A stretch of DNA of 64,000 nt from Sinorhizobium chiapasense (GTDB taxonomy: Bacteria > Pseudomonadota > Alphaproteobacteria > Rhizobiales > Rhizobiaceae). Under the pieces are notes generated by a model. It was given only the letters and a program-made list of their open reading frames with translations. It made no database searches and had not been told where the DNA came from. Below, piece by piece: positions 48,699-57,874 of the stretch (its first letter is position 1; the number at the start of each line of letters is the position of its first letter). The stretch covers positions 378,577-442,576 of the forward strand of contig NZ_CP133151.1 in assembly GCF_036488675.1 (NCBI RefSeq), in the 5' to 3' direction. The position numbers were made by a program, and so were the translations under genes.

Positions 48699-49159
48699 GG
48701 TTCTATCTGATAAATCGTCATCGAGAAAGATGCAAAGACATGATGTAATTTGATGGATATCTATCAACCCATCCACGGCTTTGATGCTGATTTCCGATGC
48801 ACCGCGGCAGAAAGGCCCCCGAGGGCAGAGACGCAAGAAATGGAGTAAATGAGTAGAGGCGATTTCAATCAATCGTTGTGCATAACCGTTCCCCTGAAAC
48901 GCCAGCCGGGCCGCACAACTCCCCTCAGCAAGGCCTGAACGATCGCCTCCGCCGTGCTGCTCGAGCGCGGCAGTTTCGTAAGCATCTTGTCCCACCACCG
49001 CAGACAAGCTCGTTGGCCCTAAGCCGAATGTAGCCGACACCACCAACAAGCATCGCCATCAGCGCCAGTGTAGCCGCCACGCGTGAGATGGGCACGCCGC
49101 GAGCGGCTCCCTTTTATCTGCGACCGCTCTCGCGGATCATGCGGTCAGACAATGACGGA
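48699..49159. other. Intergenic region with an omptin fragment
   Basis: No gene is recognised. Bases 49002-49050 repeat 49 bases of the omptin gene (25421-25469) with three mismatches. This is probably the remains of a duplicated omptin copy or a recombination scar. Confidence 0.6.
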
Positions 49160-50173
49160 TCACGCCCGCGAACTCGCCGCGGCGTTCGTCTTCGCGGGGC
49201 GACCCGGACAAACATCCCTTGGCGATCCAGGCTCGATGGGGGTCTCGGCCGCGGCAAGCGGCGAAACCATACTGGACGCCTCCTCTACTAACATCTCGCG
49301 CATCCACAGGCTTGCCGGATCACTATCGTGAAGGGCGGGCCATTGAACGGCCTCGGTGAACGGAAGGTGTTGTGGCAGCGGGAGCTCGACGATCCGCAGC
49401 GGCATTGTTTTTGCAAAATGCTGCGCCAGCCGTAAGGGCATGGTTCCTATGCGCTCGGTCCCCACCAGCATGGGCGGAATCATGCTGTAGCCCTGTACCA
49501 CGACGTCGATACGTCTCTTGAGACCGTGCTCGACCAAATACCGTTCCTCGATGCCTAGCCTCAGGCTATCCCCGAATCTGACCACAACGTGCCCCATCGA
49601 CATGTATCTCTCGAATGTAAGTGGCTCTGACAGCTGCTCGTTCGTGCGACAACCGACGCACACGTGTACATCGTCGAACAATTTCGTTCGAGGACGAGCG
49701 TTGGACATGAAGATTTCCGGCAGAATCAGTAGATCGACGTCGCCGCGCCGAAGAAGGTCCTCGTTGTCGTCGGTGGGGGGAAGAAATTCGAAGCTGACGG
49801 CGGGCGCTTCAAGCGCCGCACGCTCCACGATCTTTTCGAAAAACACGAATGTGACGTAATCGGAAAGGATGATCCTGAAACGCCGATCTGACTGAGCCGG
49901 GTTAAACGGCTCCCAGGAAATGATCGAGAGCTGAATGCGCAGCAGAGCCTCGCGTGCCGCCGGCGCGAGCCGTTCCGCACGCGGCGTGGGGATAAATTCG
50001 CGGCCAGCCATCGTAAACAGCTCATCACGGAAATAGGTGCGTAACCGGGCGACGGCCGCGCTCATCGCTGGCTGACTGAGATTGATGCTGCGGGCCGCCG
50101 CCGTGAGGTTACGCTCGGTCATGAGGGCGTCGAGCACAACCAGGAGATTTAGGTCAAGGCCCTTGAACCGCAT
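49160..50173 (-). CDS. nodD: NodD, LysR-type activator (copy 3 in window)
   Basis: The 337-residue NodD begins [17 protein letters not shown] and has the normal LysR HTH and ligand domain. It is longer than the other copies because the frame runs about 28 residues beyond the usual end (tail rich in Pro, Ala and Arg), which looks like loss of the original stop. Upstream on the opposite strand is a degraded nod box. A second nodA lies behind it in the same orientation as this nodD. Confidence 0.93.
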   Translation of the reverse strand: MRFKGLDLNLLVVLDALMTERNLTAAARSINLSQPAMSAAVARLRTYFRDELFTMAGREFIPTPRAERLAPAAREALLRIQLSIISWEPFNPAQSDRRFRIILSDYVTFVFFEKIVERAALEAPAVSFEFLPPTDDNEDLLRRGDVDLLILPEIFMSNARPRTKLFDDVHVCVGCRTNEQLSEPLTFERYMSMGHVVVRFGDSLRLGIEERYLVEHGLKRRIDVVVQGYSMIPPMLVGTERIGTMPLRLAQHFAKTMPLRIVELPLPQHLPFTEAVQWPALHDSDPASLWMREMLVEEASSMVSPLAAAETPIEPGSPRDVCPGRPAKTNAAASSRA

Positions 50174-50180
50174 GTCTCTT

Positions 50181-50227
50181 TATCCACCGTGTGGATGTAT
50201 GCCAGCCGAACCATCGATCGGCTGCTT
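50181..50227 (+). promoter_or_regulatory. Degenerate nod box beside nodD copy 3
   Basis: Compared with the nodF nod box, the first half (TATCCACCGTGTGGATGTATG) is kept, but the second half is damaged (CCGAACCATCGATCGG instead of CCAAACAATCGATTTT). It points to the plus strand, where no gene follows. The nodA 150 bases away is on the opposite strand. It is probably inactive. Confidence 0.7.
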
Positions 50228-50376
50228 CACTGGAAGAATATACTTGTCAGAACTCACTGACGGATTTCGCCGACCGGTGCGCTGTCGGTCCGGCCGACCG
50301 CCGGCGTTGAACTGCGGGCGTGGCTGCGTGAGATGGCCAATAAGCGTCTGCGCTTCGGACCAGCAATAGAGATAGC

Positions 50377-50967
50377 TCATAGCTCTGGTCCATTCCGGTC
50401 AATTAGCCTGGCGGCGGGCCAGTCGGAGATCGGCCGTCCAACAGGCAGGACGATGACAAGTGGATCCTCGACGCGCGTGGGCGGCAGGTCGGTACGCGCG
50501 TGTGGCAGCGTGGAGCGTACGGTGATCCCGGACATCACAGTCACCAGACCGTGTCGGCCGAACCTCTCAACGTGCTTCCGCATCTGGGGCCGAACGGTGC
50601 CGAAAGCGAATGGAACTTGAAACTCCTGCAGTGTTGGAAGCATGACATGGATCGAATGGGCGATCCCGAGTCCCTCAAGATCCGGACGCACCCCATACAA
50701 GCCCAGTTCAGCCACCAGCAGGTCGACTCCGTCAACCTTGATGAAACGGCGCAGTAAGCCCATGTGGGCCGCTACACCGCTCGAGTCGTAGGCGATTGCA
50801 CGAAGCTCAGGTCTTGCTCCGGCCCAGCTTTGACTGCCTTCGAACGGCTTTGCATTAAAGGCCCCGGTCGGTCCATAGGTCTTCCGAAAGAAGTCTGTGA
50901 GTTCAACGTGGTCGGACAGTTGCAACTCATTTTCCCAGCACAATTTCCACCGCACGTCAGCGCGCAT
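50377..50967 (-). CDS. nodA: NodA, second intact acyltransferase copy
   Basis: The 196-residue protein starts [17 protein letters not shown] and ends DRNGPEL like the operon copy, with scattered substitutions (for example [13 protein letters not shown] and [15 protein letters not shown]). It is full-length and open. ATGAGG precedes the start at a slightly long spacing. No nod box is found in the 180 bases upstream, and no nodB follows. NodA variants differ in acyl-chain preference, so this copy may widen the range of acyl chains if it is expressed. Confidence 0.93.
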   Translation of the reverse strand: MRADVRWKLCWENELQLSDHVELTDFFRKTYGPTGAFNAKPFEGSQSWAGARPELRAIAYDSSGVAAHMGLLRRFIKVDGVDLLVAELGLYGVRPDLEGLGIAHSIHVMLPTLQEFQVPFAFGTVRPQMRKHVERFGRHGLVTVMSGITVRSTLPHARTDLPPTRVEDPLVIVLPVGRPISDWPAARLIDRNGPEL

Positions 50968-51148
50968 GCAAAAAACCTCATTTTTCTGTTCAGTGGAGTG
51001 GGAGGTATCGACCTTGCGTCCAAGTTATCGCTCGCTTCTGCAAGAAGCAGTCGGACCACCGCGTAGGCGCCACCCAATTGACAGGCCCTCATGACCGCCG
51101 ATGACACGGGGGATCAGAACCTGCGACGATCCGGAGCATAACGCATTG

Positions 51149-51496
51149 CTAATTTGCCGTATTTCGATGAACTGACAATCTGTGTAGAATATCCGCCAAC
51201 CCGCTCTCAAGGCAGGGGTCACAGTGCGCGACCAGCGAATGGCGGGCGCGTTCGAGATAGTACACGCCGTATAGGCTAAGCGCCGCGCCCGCATTGAGCG
51301 CGATCAGCAACTGGAGGGCCTCGGCAATCTCGTTATGCAATGCATCGAGTTCGACCGCCTTCTTCACGTGAACGGCAATGCAGTCGTCGCATCGCGTGGT
51401 CACCGGAAAGCCTAGCGCGATAAGGTCATGCGTCTTCCGGTCCAGAGTACCGGTCTTCGCCCCGCTGGCTTCGATCGTGTGAAGGTCGCGCAGCAC
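51149..51496 (-). pseudogene. AhpD/carboxymuconolactone decarboxylase-like gene with N-terminal frameshift
   Basis: The 115-residue frame has the AhpD core: GTLDRKTHDLIALGF and TTRCDDCIAVHVKKAVE with the CxxC-H redox motif, then EIAEALQLLIALNAG. AhpD proteins reduce peroxides or peroxiredoxins. The N-terminus is in another frame just upstream (RDFAKLEPG), and one extra base in CCGGGACGTGCTG near 51497 would explain the break. The GTG at 51496 could still start a shorter product, so some activity is possible. Confidence 0.65.
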
Positions 51497-51804
51497 GTCC
51501 CGGCTCTAGCTTGGCGAAGTCCCGCGCTCGGCCCCCGCGTGTCGCGACAGACTCGTGCCGGTGATCCAGGAGGCCTGTTCGGATCAGGGGGAACAGCATC
51601 GCCTCCAAAAATCGCGTTCCGTATCAGGGCCGTTTCCGTGACAGAGCTGGACGGCATCCGCAACCCACTTCCTGGGACTTGCCCGCATCCGTGATGCCCG
51701 CAGCTTCCGGCCCACTACATCCCCGCCGGGTGGGCAGCACATCGCCAGCGACTTCCTGTGGGATAGCGCCGCAAAGGCAACTGTGTTCAATCATGCGCTG
51801 TGCT
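51497..51804 (-). other. Frameshifted upstream part of the AhpD-like gene and short spacer
   Basis: The minus strand continues the AhpD-like reading in a second frame (DFAKLEPG), as far as about 51610. Beyond that nothing is recognised up to the DUF2867 gene end at 51805. Confidence 0.4.
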
Positions 51805-52299
51805 TCACCGCTCCCGCGAAACACCATGTCCGGGTCGCTTAACTCCCGTCAGCAAGGCTGGGACGATCGCCATATGCAAAGGTATGGCGGCGGCAAAACA
51901 AAGCCGCCCGAACGCATTCCTGCGGCGCACCAAGGTGGTCATACCGATGACCTGGCCGTCAGCAGGGCCTTCGCGAACATCCACGACAATTCGAAAATGC
52001 AAGTGCCGGGCATCATAGCCGACGACGGCTTCGCGATCGTCGCTGTGCAGGAGCGGAAAGGTGCCGATCAGGCCTGAATGCGCCGGGTGCGCGGTTTCGC
52101 TCAGCCCGATTATTGGCGCGAGGCGGTTGTGCCATGTCACAAGACTTTGCACCCAGCCGGATGCGCTCCCAAGTGCTCGACGCGCCGCCTCGGCCGCAGT
52201 CACCCGCTCGGCGAAGAAAAGAAGCTCGTGACGGTCGGCCCAGTCTGCTCCGGGAAGCCAAGGATTCGGCAGGCTGATGGCCACCCTTCGTGGTCTCAT
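51805..52299 (-). CDS. DUF2867 family protein
   Basis: The 164 residues match DUF2867: a start LPNPWLPGADWADRHEL, the central GTFPLLHSDDREAVVGYDARHLHFRIVV, and the C-terminal TTLVRRRNAFGRLCFAAAIPLH with an amphipathic end. The function of the family is unknown. GAAAGGAAGC precedes ATG 52299. The frame is open farther upstream, but without similarity. It does not appear to be linked to its neighbours. Confidence 0.75.
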   Translation of the reverse strand: MRPRRVAISLPNPWLPGADWADRHELLFFAERVTAAEAARRALGSASGWVQSLVTWHNRLAPIIGLSETAHPAHSGLIGTFPLLHSDDREAVVGYDARHLHFRIVVDVREGPADGQVIGMTTLVRRRNAFGRLCFAAAIPLHMAIVPALLTGVKRPGHGVSRER

Positions 52300-52876
52300 G
52301 AACGCTTCCTTTCGCCTTTTGCCATCGGCTCGCGGGGCGCTCACCGCAGCGCTGAATGGCTCATGATTGCGCCGGAAGCCGGCATCAGGTAGGTGGCCGC
52401 TTGTCGCAGCCGCACGCCAATCGTCGCACGGTGCATTCACTCAAGGGGCCGCAGCGTCTTTAGGGACGACAACATTTCATCAAATCGCATAGCGTGTCGC
52501 ATAAGCCCACAGAGGCGCAACCGCTTGAGCGCAAAGATAGCATCGGCAGACAGACTGCGCGGCTCAAACGCAAATTGGTGGCAGCTCGCGTCCCTGCGTA
52601 GCGAGGCCGGCAGCCACACATGGCCTTGCGGCGACTTAAAGTCGCTCTTTCAGCGGCGCTGCACGATTGTTGCGCCAAAAAGATCATTCGGTTTATGGTC
52701 GCGCAACGTTACGCAGGGTCATTTCGATTCCGAGTAATGTATTCCAATCTAACAACGGAGAAAAACCGCCCGGACCAGAAAAGAAAAACCGCCCCCGAAA
52801 CAAATCTCGGAAACGGTTTGCTAATAATCAATTTCGCCAAAATTTGAGTAGCAAACCTCACTTCCTCTGTCAACTT
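52300..52876. other. Leader region of repC
   Basis: No gene is recognised. The last 200 bases are AT-rich and end in the antisense terminator described next. In repABC plasmids this space would carry repB. No repA or repB remnant is visible here. Confidence 0.5.
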
Positions 52877-52895
52877 AAAAAACACCGTTTCGGTG
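52877..52895 (-). terminator. Rho-independent terminator of a putative antisense RNA (repC control)
   Basis: On the minus strand the sequence is CACCG-AAA-CGGTG followed by six T. It lies 41 bases before the repC start. In repABC plasmids a small counter-transcribed RNA ending at such a hairpin controls repC translation. The RNA start and promoter could not be pinned down. Confidence 0.6.
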
Positions 52896-52936
52896 AACGG
52901 GGTTGCTTTGTCTGGTCTCCAACACAGGAGACGACA

Positions 52937-54217
52937 GTGCGAGAACCGATGCCCCCAAAGCGGTCGATCGGCCGTAGACAGACGCCCAAACGTGCCGAAT
53001 TCCGACGCCTTGCACTATCGGCTGAGATTGGGACCGTGACACGCGGACAGCTCGCCGTGCTTGCGCAAAATCTGCCCTGCACGGGGATGGTCAATGCGAC
53101 CGAGGCGTACCTATTGACCACACTGATCAACACGGCTCCTGCGGACGCTTTCGAAAAGGGCGGCCGGCCAATCATCTTCAAGTCGAACCAGCAGCTCGCT
53201 TTCGAAATCAATCGTTCGGCCGGACGCGTCAGCCGGCTGCTGTCGAACCTCTTCGACGCCGGTCTGATCACCATGCAGGACAGCGGCAACTACAAGCGCT
53301 ATCCCACCCGAAACGTCGAAGGCACGGTTGTAGACGGTTGCGGGATCGACATGCGAATACTCATCGCTCGTTACCGCGAGCTTGATGAACTCATAAGGCA
53401 AGCCAGAGTCGAAAAGGCCGCCGCAAATGCCGCGCTGCGGCGGTATCGCGGGGCGTTGCGTAATCTCCGTCGTGCGCTCGCGTTTGCTAACTGCATTCCG
53501 CAGCGCACGCGGGCCCGGCTTGAGGTGCGTGTTGAAAAAGTCATCACTTTGGTCGGCATTGCGACGAGGGCACCGAGCGTGCTTTTGCGTCGCGCGACCG
53601 CGCTTTTTGAATGGTTTGTGGAGCGGGCTATGCAGCTCCCACGACGGCTTGAAGTTGCGTTCGCGCCACAGGATTCGGCATGCAGGTGTGCCGGAAGCGA
53701 CACGCACAAACAGACTACAAGCCCTAATTCACATGAAGAGAGTAATGTTGACCGGCCTTCGGTTACCGTCGAACCATTGACATCAGTTGGCGCTGGCTCC
53801 GCCAGCGAATGGGCTTCTGAAGCAAGCCTGGGGCGACGCAGGAGCCGAACCAAACAACCACATCATTCGCGGCAGGAAATGGTCGCACTGCAGGACCTAC
53901 TGCGAGCCATACCAGCACTAAGCACTTACGGTTTCGCGCCGCCCCGCAGTTGGGCCGATCTGGCCCGAATCGCGCCGCAAATGTGTCGAATTGCCGGTAT
54001 TTCGGACGATGCGCGGCGCCGCGCCGTCGATCAAATGGGCGAGCAGCAGGCCGCCGTTGCCATCGCCATTACCCTGCAGAAGCTCGATCGGCAGGAAATC
54101 TCTTCGCCAGACGGTTATTTGCGGGCAATGACTGGACGTGCGGTCGCCGGCGAACTTCACCTTTCCCGTTCGATCTTTGGGCTCGCGGCGCGCTACACGG
54201 TAGAACGGCTGGAGTAA
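52937..54217 (+). CDS. repC: RepC, plasmid replication initiator, without repA or repB
   Basis: This is a 426-residue RepC-family initiator. The N-terminal winged-helix core reads IIFKSNQQLAFEINRSAGRVSRLLSNLFDAGLI, then NYKRYPTR and a long charged helix. The C-terminal domain includes SWADLARIAPQMCRIAGISDDARRRAVDQMG. The start is GTG 52937, with CAGGAG six bases before; ATG 52949 is an alternative. In repABC replicons the origin lies inside repC. Here neither repA nor repB is present and transcription is from an AT-rich leader, so it may be a second, stand-alone replicon. Confidence 0.85.
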   Translation: MREPMPPKRSIGRRQTPKRAEFRRLALSAEIGTVTRGQLAVLAQNLPCTGMVNATEAYLLTTLINTAPADAFEKGGRPIIFKSNQQLAFEINRSAGRVSRLLSNLFDAGLITMQDSGNYKRYPTRNVEGTVVDGCGIDMRILIARYRELDELIRQARVEKAAANAALRRYRGALRNLRRALAFANCIPQRTRARLEVRVEKVITLVGIATRAPSVLLRRATALFEWFVERAMQLPRRLEVAFAPQDSACRCAGSDTHKQTTSPNSHEESNVDRPSVTVEPLTSVGAGSASEWASEASLGRRRSRTKQPHHSRQEMVALQDLLRAIPALSTYGFAPPRSWADLARIAPQMCRIAGISDDARRRAVDQMGEQQAAVAIAITLQKLDRQEISSPDGYLRAMTGRAVAGELHLSRSIFGLAARYTVERLE

Positions 54218-55256
54218 GTTCTCAGTTACATCGCTCTGGAGCCGCGAGGATCTGCCGCTGTCGATGAGTATCTCGGCGCGGTGCCTCTTTTTCGCGCGCT
54301 TGGTCCTACGAAAACTCGTCCAGGGAAGATTGCGAGCTCGGCGGCCGGGTACGGGACCCTTCGCCGCGGAACGGAATGCGAGTTTCGTTCAAGCGCGCTC
54401 CTGCGTTGTCGTATGCCCGACAATGTCGGACAAACATCGCGTCGGAATCAATGTAGCACGGTATTTTCAAACGACTTTCTCCTTTGGCACGCTACATGCT
54501 GGGCTATCTCCAGCTGCATCACAGGCTAGGGAGAAGGGCTTTGTCGCAAACTGATTGGCACCGGCACGAGTGCTCGTCGTTTTCACACGCTGTTGGCGTG
54601 AACCCACCGTTGCGCAATGCCGCCGCCGCCCTTCGCAAAGAGCGAGCAGCGAAAGATGTGGCGGGCAGGCGGCTGCTCATCATGGGCAGTCACAAACAGG
54701 CGGCCAGGCGCGGCGCACCGAAGGGTTCATTGCTGCAACAGACGCTGGTGCGCAAACCGCGGATGCTGGTGGCAGTCGCGCTCGCCGACACGGTGGCACG
54801 GATTGCATGGGCATTGTTCATCAAGCAGGATGAGGTACAAGCCTCCGGCCGCGGTCAAGGCGTAAGTCCGACGGGGCGGAGACCGTCGCAGGCGTCGGTC
54901 AAAGTTGGGTGTGGCACAACTGTCGGCGAGAACGGATCGGACGAACCAAAGCCCTCCATCGTTCCAGCGAGAACGCTCAGGCGGATATGGATCCGGTCCG
55001 AATCCCATACGGGGCCGCAGCCCAGGCGCTGCACCAAGAGGCCGGACAGATGGCAGCATCCGCCAACGTCCCAACCGTCCAAGAAAACCGAAATGGCTAA
55101 ATGACCGCGGCGGGTGTTTTTAGCGCGATCAAGCGTGCCAGTCTTCTTGAGGAAGATGGAAGGCGGGTGCAGGGCGGGGCGGAAACCCGCACCTGCGGCA
55201 CGTCGACCATAAAGGGTCCCTGAGCCAGCTGCCGCCGCTTCCGAAGGGGGCTCTCA
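54218..55256. other. Spacer with an IS110 remnant
   Basis: Apart from the IS110 transposase tail (next entry) no gene is recognised. The frames on both strands are Arg-rich and unlike proteins. Confidence 0.45.
54622..54860 (+). pseudogene. IS110-family transposase C-terminal fragment
   Basis: The plus strand encodes RRLLIMGSHKQAARRG followed by RKPRMLVAVALADTVARIAWALF, which is the last part of IS110-type transposases (RKPxxLVAxALANKxARxxWA). The catalytic N-terminus is absent and no terminal repeats were seen. It is a dead remnant just downstream of repC. Confidence 0.65.
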
Positions 55257-55418
55257 ATGTCGCACGATCTTTCTCTCACACAGTCCCGCGCCTTCCAGCT
55301 TTCCCGCGACCTGATGGTCCGGGTCATCCCCTTCCCGATCGACGGTCAATACGGCGTTCTCCCCTCCGATGAGATCGACGACGACGATCTCGCGATCGTG
55401 CGCGAATATTTCCCCTGA
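55257..55418 (+). CDS. Small conserved-looking protein, 53 residues
   Basis: The frame starts at ATG 55257 after GGGGG and encodes MSHDLSLTQSRAFQLSRDL, then VRVIPFPIDGQYGVLPSDEIDD, and ends IVREYFP. Its balanced composition and acidic C-terminus look like a true gene. I think similar short proteins occur on other rhizobial plasmids near the DUF3991/TOPRIM genes, but no function is known. Confidence 0.55.
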   Translation: MSHDLSLTQSRAFQLSRDLMVRVIPFPIDGQYGVLPSDEIDDDDLAIVREYFP

Positions 55419-55632
55419 CCGGCTCATCGAGCCGGCCTCGGCCTTTTTGTGCCGCTTGCGCGCGGCAGGCCGCAAGGGAAGCTCCGCCGCGGCCGACGTC
55501 AGCATTGCATAGTCCGACAATTGCCACCCGCGCTCTTGCGGCCTTTGCTCTTCGCGGTCTGCCGAAAGGCGCCCACCAAACGACGGGCAAGGAAGTGTCA
55601 TGGAGGGCGATCGCTGCGCGATCGGAAGCAAA

Positions 55633-56658
55633 ATGAAAAGAAGAGAAATAGAGGCGTTGCGCAGCCAAGTGAGCTGCGCGATCGTGCTCGAACAGGCGAA
55701 CTTCGCAATTGATATCAAGGAAAGCACCCGGCGCGCGGTCAAGTTTCGCCGCGGCGGTGAGATTATCATCGTCACGCATGAAGGACGCGGATGGTTCGAT
55801 CCGCTCAGCGACGCGAAAGGCGATGTGTTCGGGCTTGTCGAGCATCTTGACCATGTCGGCTTTCTCGAAGGCGCCGAAAAGGTTGCAAATCTCGTCGGTC
55901 TTGAGATCACTGAGCCAGAGTGGCGGGATCCAACGTATAATGGAGGGCACGAGCTCACCCTTCATGCTCGTTGGCATGCACGCCGCCGCCCGTGGCCCGG
56001 CTCGTCGACTTGGCGTTACCTCCAAGACGAGCGCTGTCTTCCGGCGGCTTTGCTCCGAGTGGCAATAAAATGCAACCTGCTTCGCGAAGGCCCTTATGGC
56101 AGCATGTGGGCAGCGCACAGGAACCATACCGGCGTTGTGACCGGATGGGAGGCGCGAGGTCCGCAATACCGGGGCTTCGCCTCCGGAGGAACGAAGGTTC
56201 TCTTCCGCCTTGGATCTGGAACCGCATTTCGCCTGGCCGTCACGGAAGCCGCGATCGACGCTTTGAGTCTTGCGGCGATCGAAGGGTTGCGTGAGGGCAC
56301 GCTCTATCTCAGCACCGGCGGCGGATGGTCTCCGACCGCGAAGGGGGCGTTGCGGGAATTGGCCTGCCAGACTGGCGTCCAGCTGGTCGCAGCAACAGAC
56401 GCCAATTCACAAGGTGACATGTTTGCCGAGCGACTGCGGTCACTTGCCAACGACGCCGGCTGCGATTGGATGCGGCTTCGCCCGCCCGAGGAGGATTGGA
56501 ACGAGACCCTGAAGGTCAGGCAGAAGGAAATAGACAAAAGACGGAAAGAGGAAGAGGCGTCCCGCATGCGCGCCGCCCGCGTCAAGGAAGGCTTCGCCCG
56601 GCTTAAGCCGGCCCTTGACCCGGCCGGTCGCGATGTCGGCGGCTCGAAAGGGTCATGA
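55633..56658 (+). CDS. DUF3991/TOPRIM domain protein
   Basis: The 341-residue protein begins MKRREIEALRSQVSCAIVLEQ, the usual beginning of a plasmid family that combines DUF3991 with a TOPRIM nucleotidyl-transfer domain. The N-terminal zinc-free primase-like part has VKFRRGGEIIIVTHEGRGWFDPLSDAKGDVF. The TOPRIM part has LAVTEAAIDALSLAAIEG and, later, VAATDANSQGDMFAERL. ATG 55600 is an alternative with its own ribosome site. It is likely part of plasmid replication or transfer, and its neighbours are other plasmid-conserved genes. Confidence 0.8.
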   Translation: MKRREIEALRSQVSCAIVLEQANFAIDIKESTRRAVKFRRGGEIIIVTHEGRGWFDPLSDAKGDVFGLVEHLDHVGFLEGAEKVANLVGLEITEPEWRDPTYNGGHELTLHARWHARRRPWPGSSTWRYLQDERCLPAALLRVAIKCNLLREGPYGSMWAAHRNHTGVVTGWEARGPQYRGFASGGTKVLFRLGSGTAFRLAVTEAAIDALSLAAIEGLREGTLYLSTGGGWSPTAKGALRELACQTGVQLVAATDANSQGDMFAERLRSLANDAGCDWMRLRPPEEDWNETLKVRQKEIDKRRKEEEASRMRAARVKEGFARLKPALDPAGRDVGGSKGS

Positions 56659-56732
56659 AGGACCGAAGAGGATGGCAAGGTCGAGAGGACTGTGCCGCGC
56701 CTTCGGTTCGGTAAACGCGCAAGGAGCCGCAG

Positions 56733-57338
56733 ATGACCTCTTCTCCCGCAATCCGTAAGGTGTTTCAGGGCGTCGCAAGCCGCCAGCAGATGTTCCGCAT
56801 GTTCGATCGCCACGCGCAGCGACCCAACCGTTGGGAAGGTGACGCAACCCCGCTCTACGCCGGCGAATGGTTCGAAATCGCCGAGGCCGAACACGACTAC
56901 ATGTTCGAAGTCCTTCCGCCGCTCTGGATCCGCGGCTCGATGTTCGCTATGTGCGAGCTGCTGACTGGATCGGTGGCGAGCGTGTTCTTCGCCCTTCGGA
57001 TCGACGAGGCGCTCCGATATTTTCACGGCTATTGCGACCTTTCAGATAAGGCATTCGTTGAGGCGATGCGCGTTGCGATTGTCGAGCGCGAGAGCCGTCC
57101 GGTGCGCGCCATGACGCGGAAGGAGCGCCTCGAGCATATCTGGAGCAGCACGGCGGATGACTATCGCGGCTATGCCGGTGAGCGCTGGGCGGAGGCCTCT
57201 CGCGGCAAACGCACCGTGATGCTCTATGGCGGGAAAGAGGGGACCTTTCTGACGCTGTTGGAAGACCTGACCGACGACGAGATCGCCGCCAAGCTGCCGG
57301 TGCATCTGCGCTATCTCCCCTCGCCGATCGCGGCATGA
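56733..57338 (+). CDS. DUF1419 protein
   Basis: This 201-residue protein of a family conserved on rhizobial and agrobacterial plasmids starts MTSSPAIRKVFQGVASRQQMFRMF. It contains ECxx-free, aromatic-rich segments such as GEWFEIAEAEHDYMFEVLPPLW. AAGGAG lies seven bases before the ATG. It is 74 bases after the TOPRIM gene and 12 bases before the DUF3085 gene on the same strand. The function is unknown. Confidence 0.75.
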   Translation: MTSSPAIRKVFQGVASRQQMFRMFDRHAQRPNRWEGDATPLYAGEWFEIAEAEHDYMFEVLPPLWIRGSMFAMCELLTGSVASVFFALRIDEALRYFHGYCDLSDKAFVEAMRVAIVERESRPVRAMTRKERLEHIWSSTADDYRGYAGERWAEASRGKRTVMLYGGKEGTFLTLLEDLTDDEIAAKLPVHLRYLPSPIAA

Positions 57339-57350
57339 GGAGGTGCTGTC

Positions 57351-57752
57351 ATGCTCACGTTCCCGATCGCATCCGTGCGCGAGGTAATCGCCCGCGGCCG
57401 CGCCGATGCCGAAGCCAATGGCGGCTTTCGCAATCCCTATTACGGACTCCTGCCCGGCAAGGATGAACAGCCGGGCCTCTGGCTGGTCGGAGATCATGGG
57501 GTTTACATTTTGTCGAACGGTAAGCTTGCCGACGGCGCGAAAGCCCTCGTCGTCTTTGCCGAAGAGTGCAATCCGACCAGTAACGACGACTGGCTTGACG
57601 CCAAGCGTCGGACATTCGGCGGCGACGATGGTGTCGACTTTATCGATGCCGAGCGGCTGGAGGCGATGATTGCGGCGAGCCCCAATGCCACGCATCTTCG
57701 CGTCGTTTTCTTGGCCGACACCATGCAGATTTCGGTAGTCGAGCGCACCTAG
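57351..57752 (+). CDS. DUF3085 protein
   Basis: The 133 residues start MLTFPIASVREVIARGRADAEANGGFRNPYYG and include LPGKDEQPGLWLVGDHGVYI, typical of DUF3085. GGAGG precedes the ATG. It forms an array with the DUF1419 and methylase-helicase genes seen on many rhizobial plasmids. The function is unknown, and a link to transfer or anti-restriction is a guess from context. Confidence 0.75.
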   Translation: MLTFPIASVREVIARGRADAEANGGFRNPYYGLLPGKDEQPGLWLVGDHGVYILSNGKLADGAKALVVFAEECNPTSNDDWLDAKRRTFGGDDGVDFIDAERLEAMIAASPNATHLRVVFLADTMQISVVERT

Positions 57753-57874
57753 CGCTTTGCCGGCCATGGCCGCATCGCCAGCCATAGACGTGCCCTTTCC
57801 ACCCCCTCCGCGTCCGATCGGCTGTCCCTTGCGACAGGACGAAGACGCTCGCCCTCTGACCAAGGAGCTATTCG

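Noticed and set aside
54484..55104. 206-codon ORF as a true gene
   Set aside because: Only its middle resembles an IS110 transposase tail. The rest is an Arg/Pro-rich read-through, so it was recorded as a remnant.
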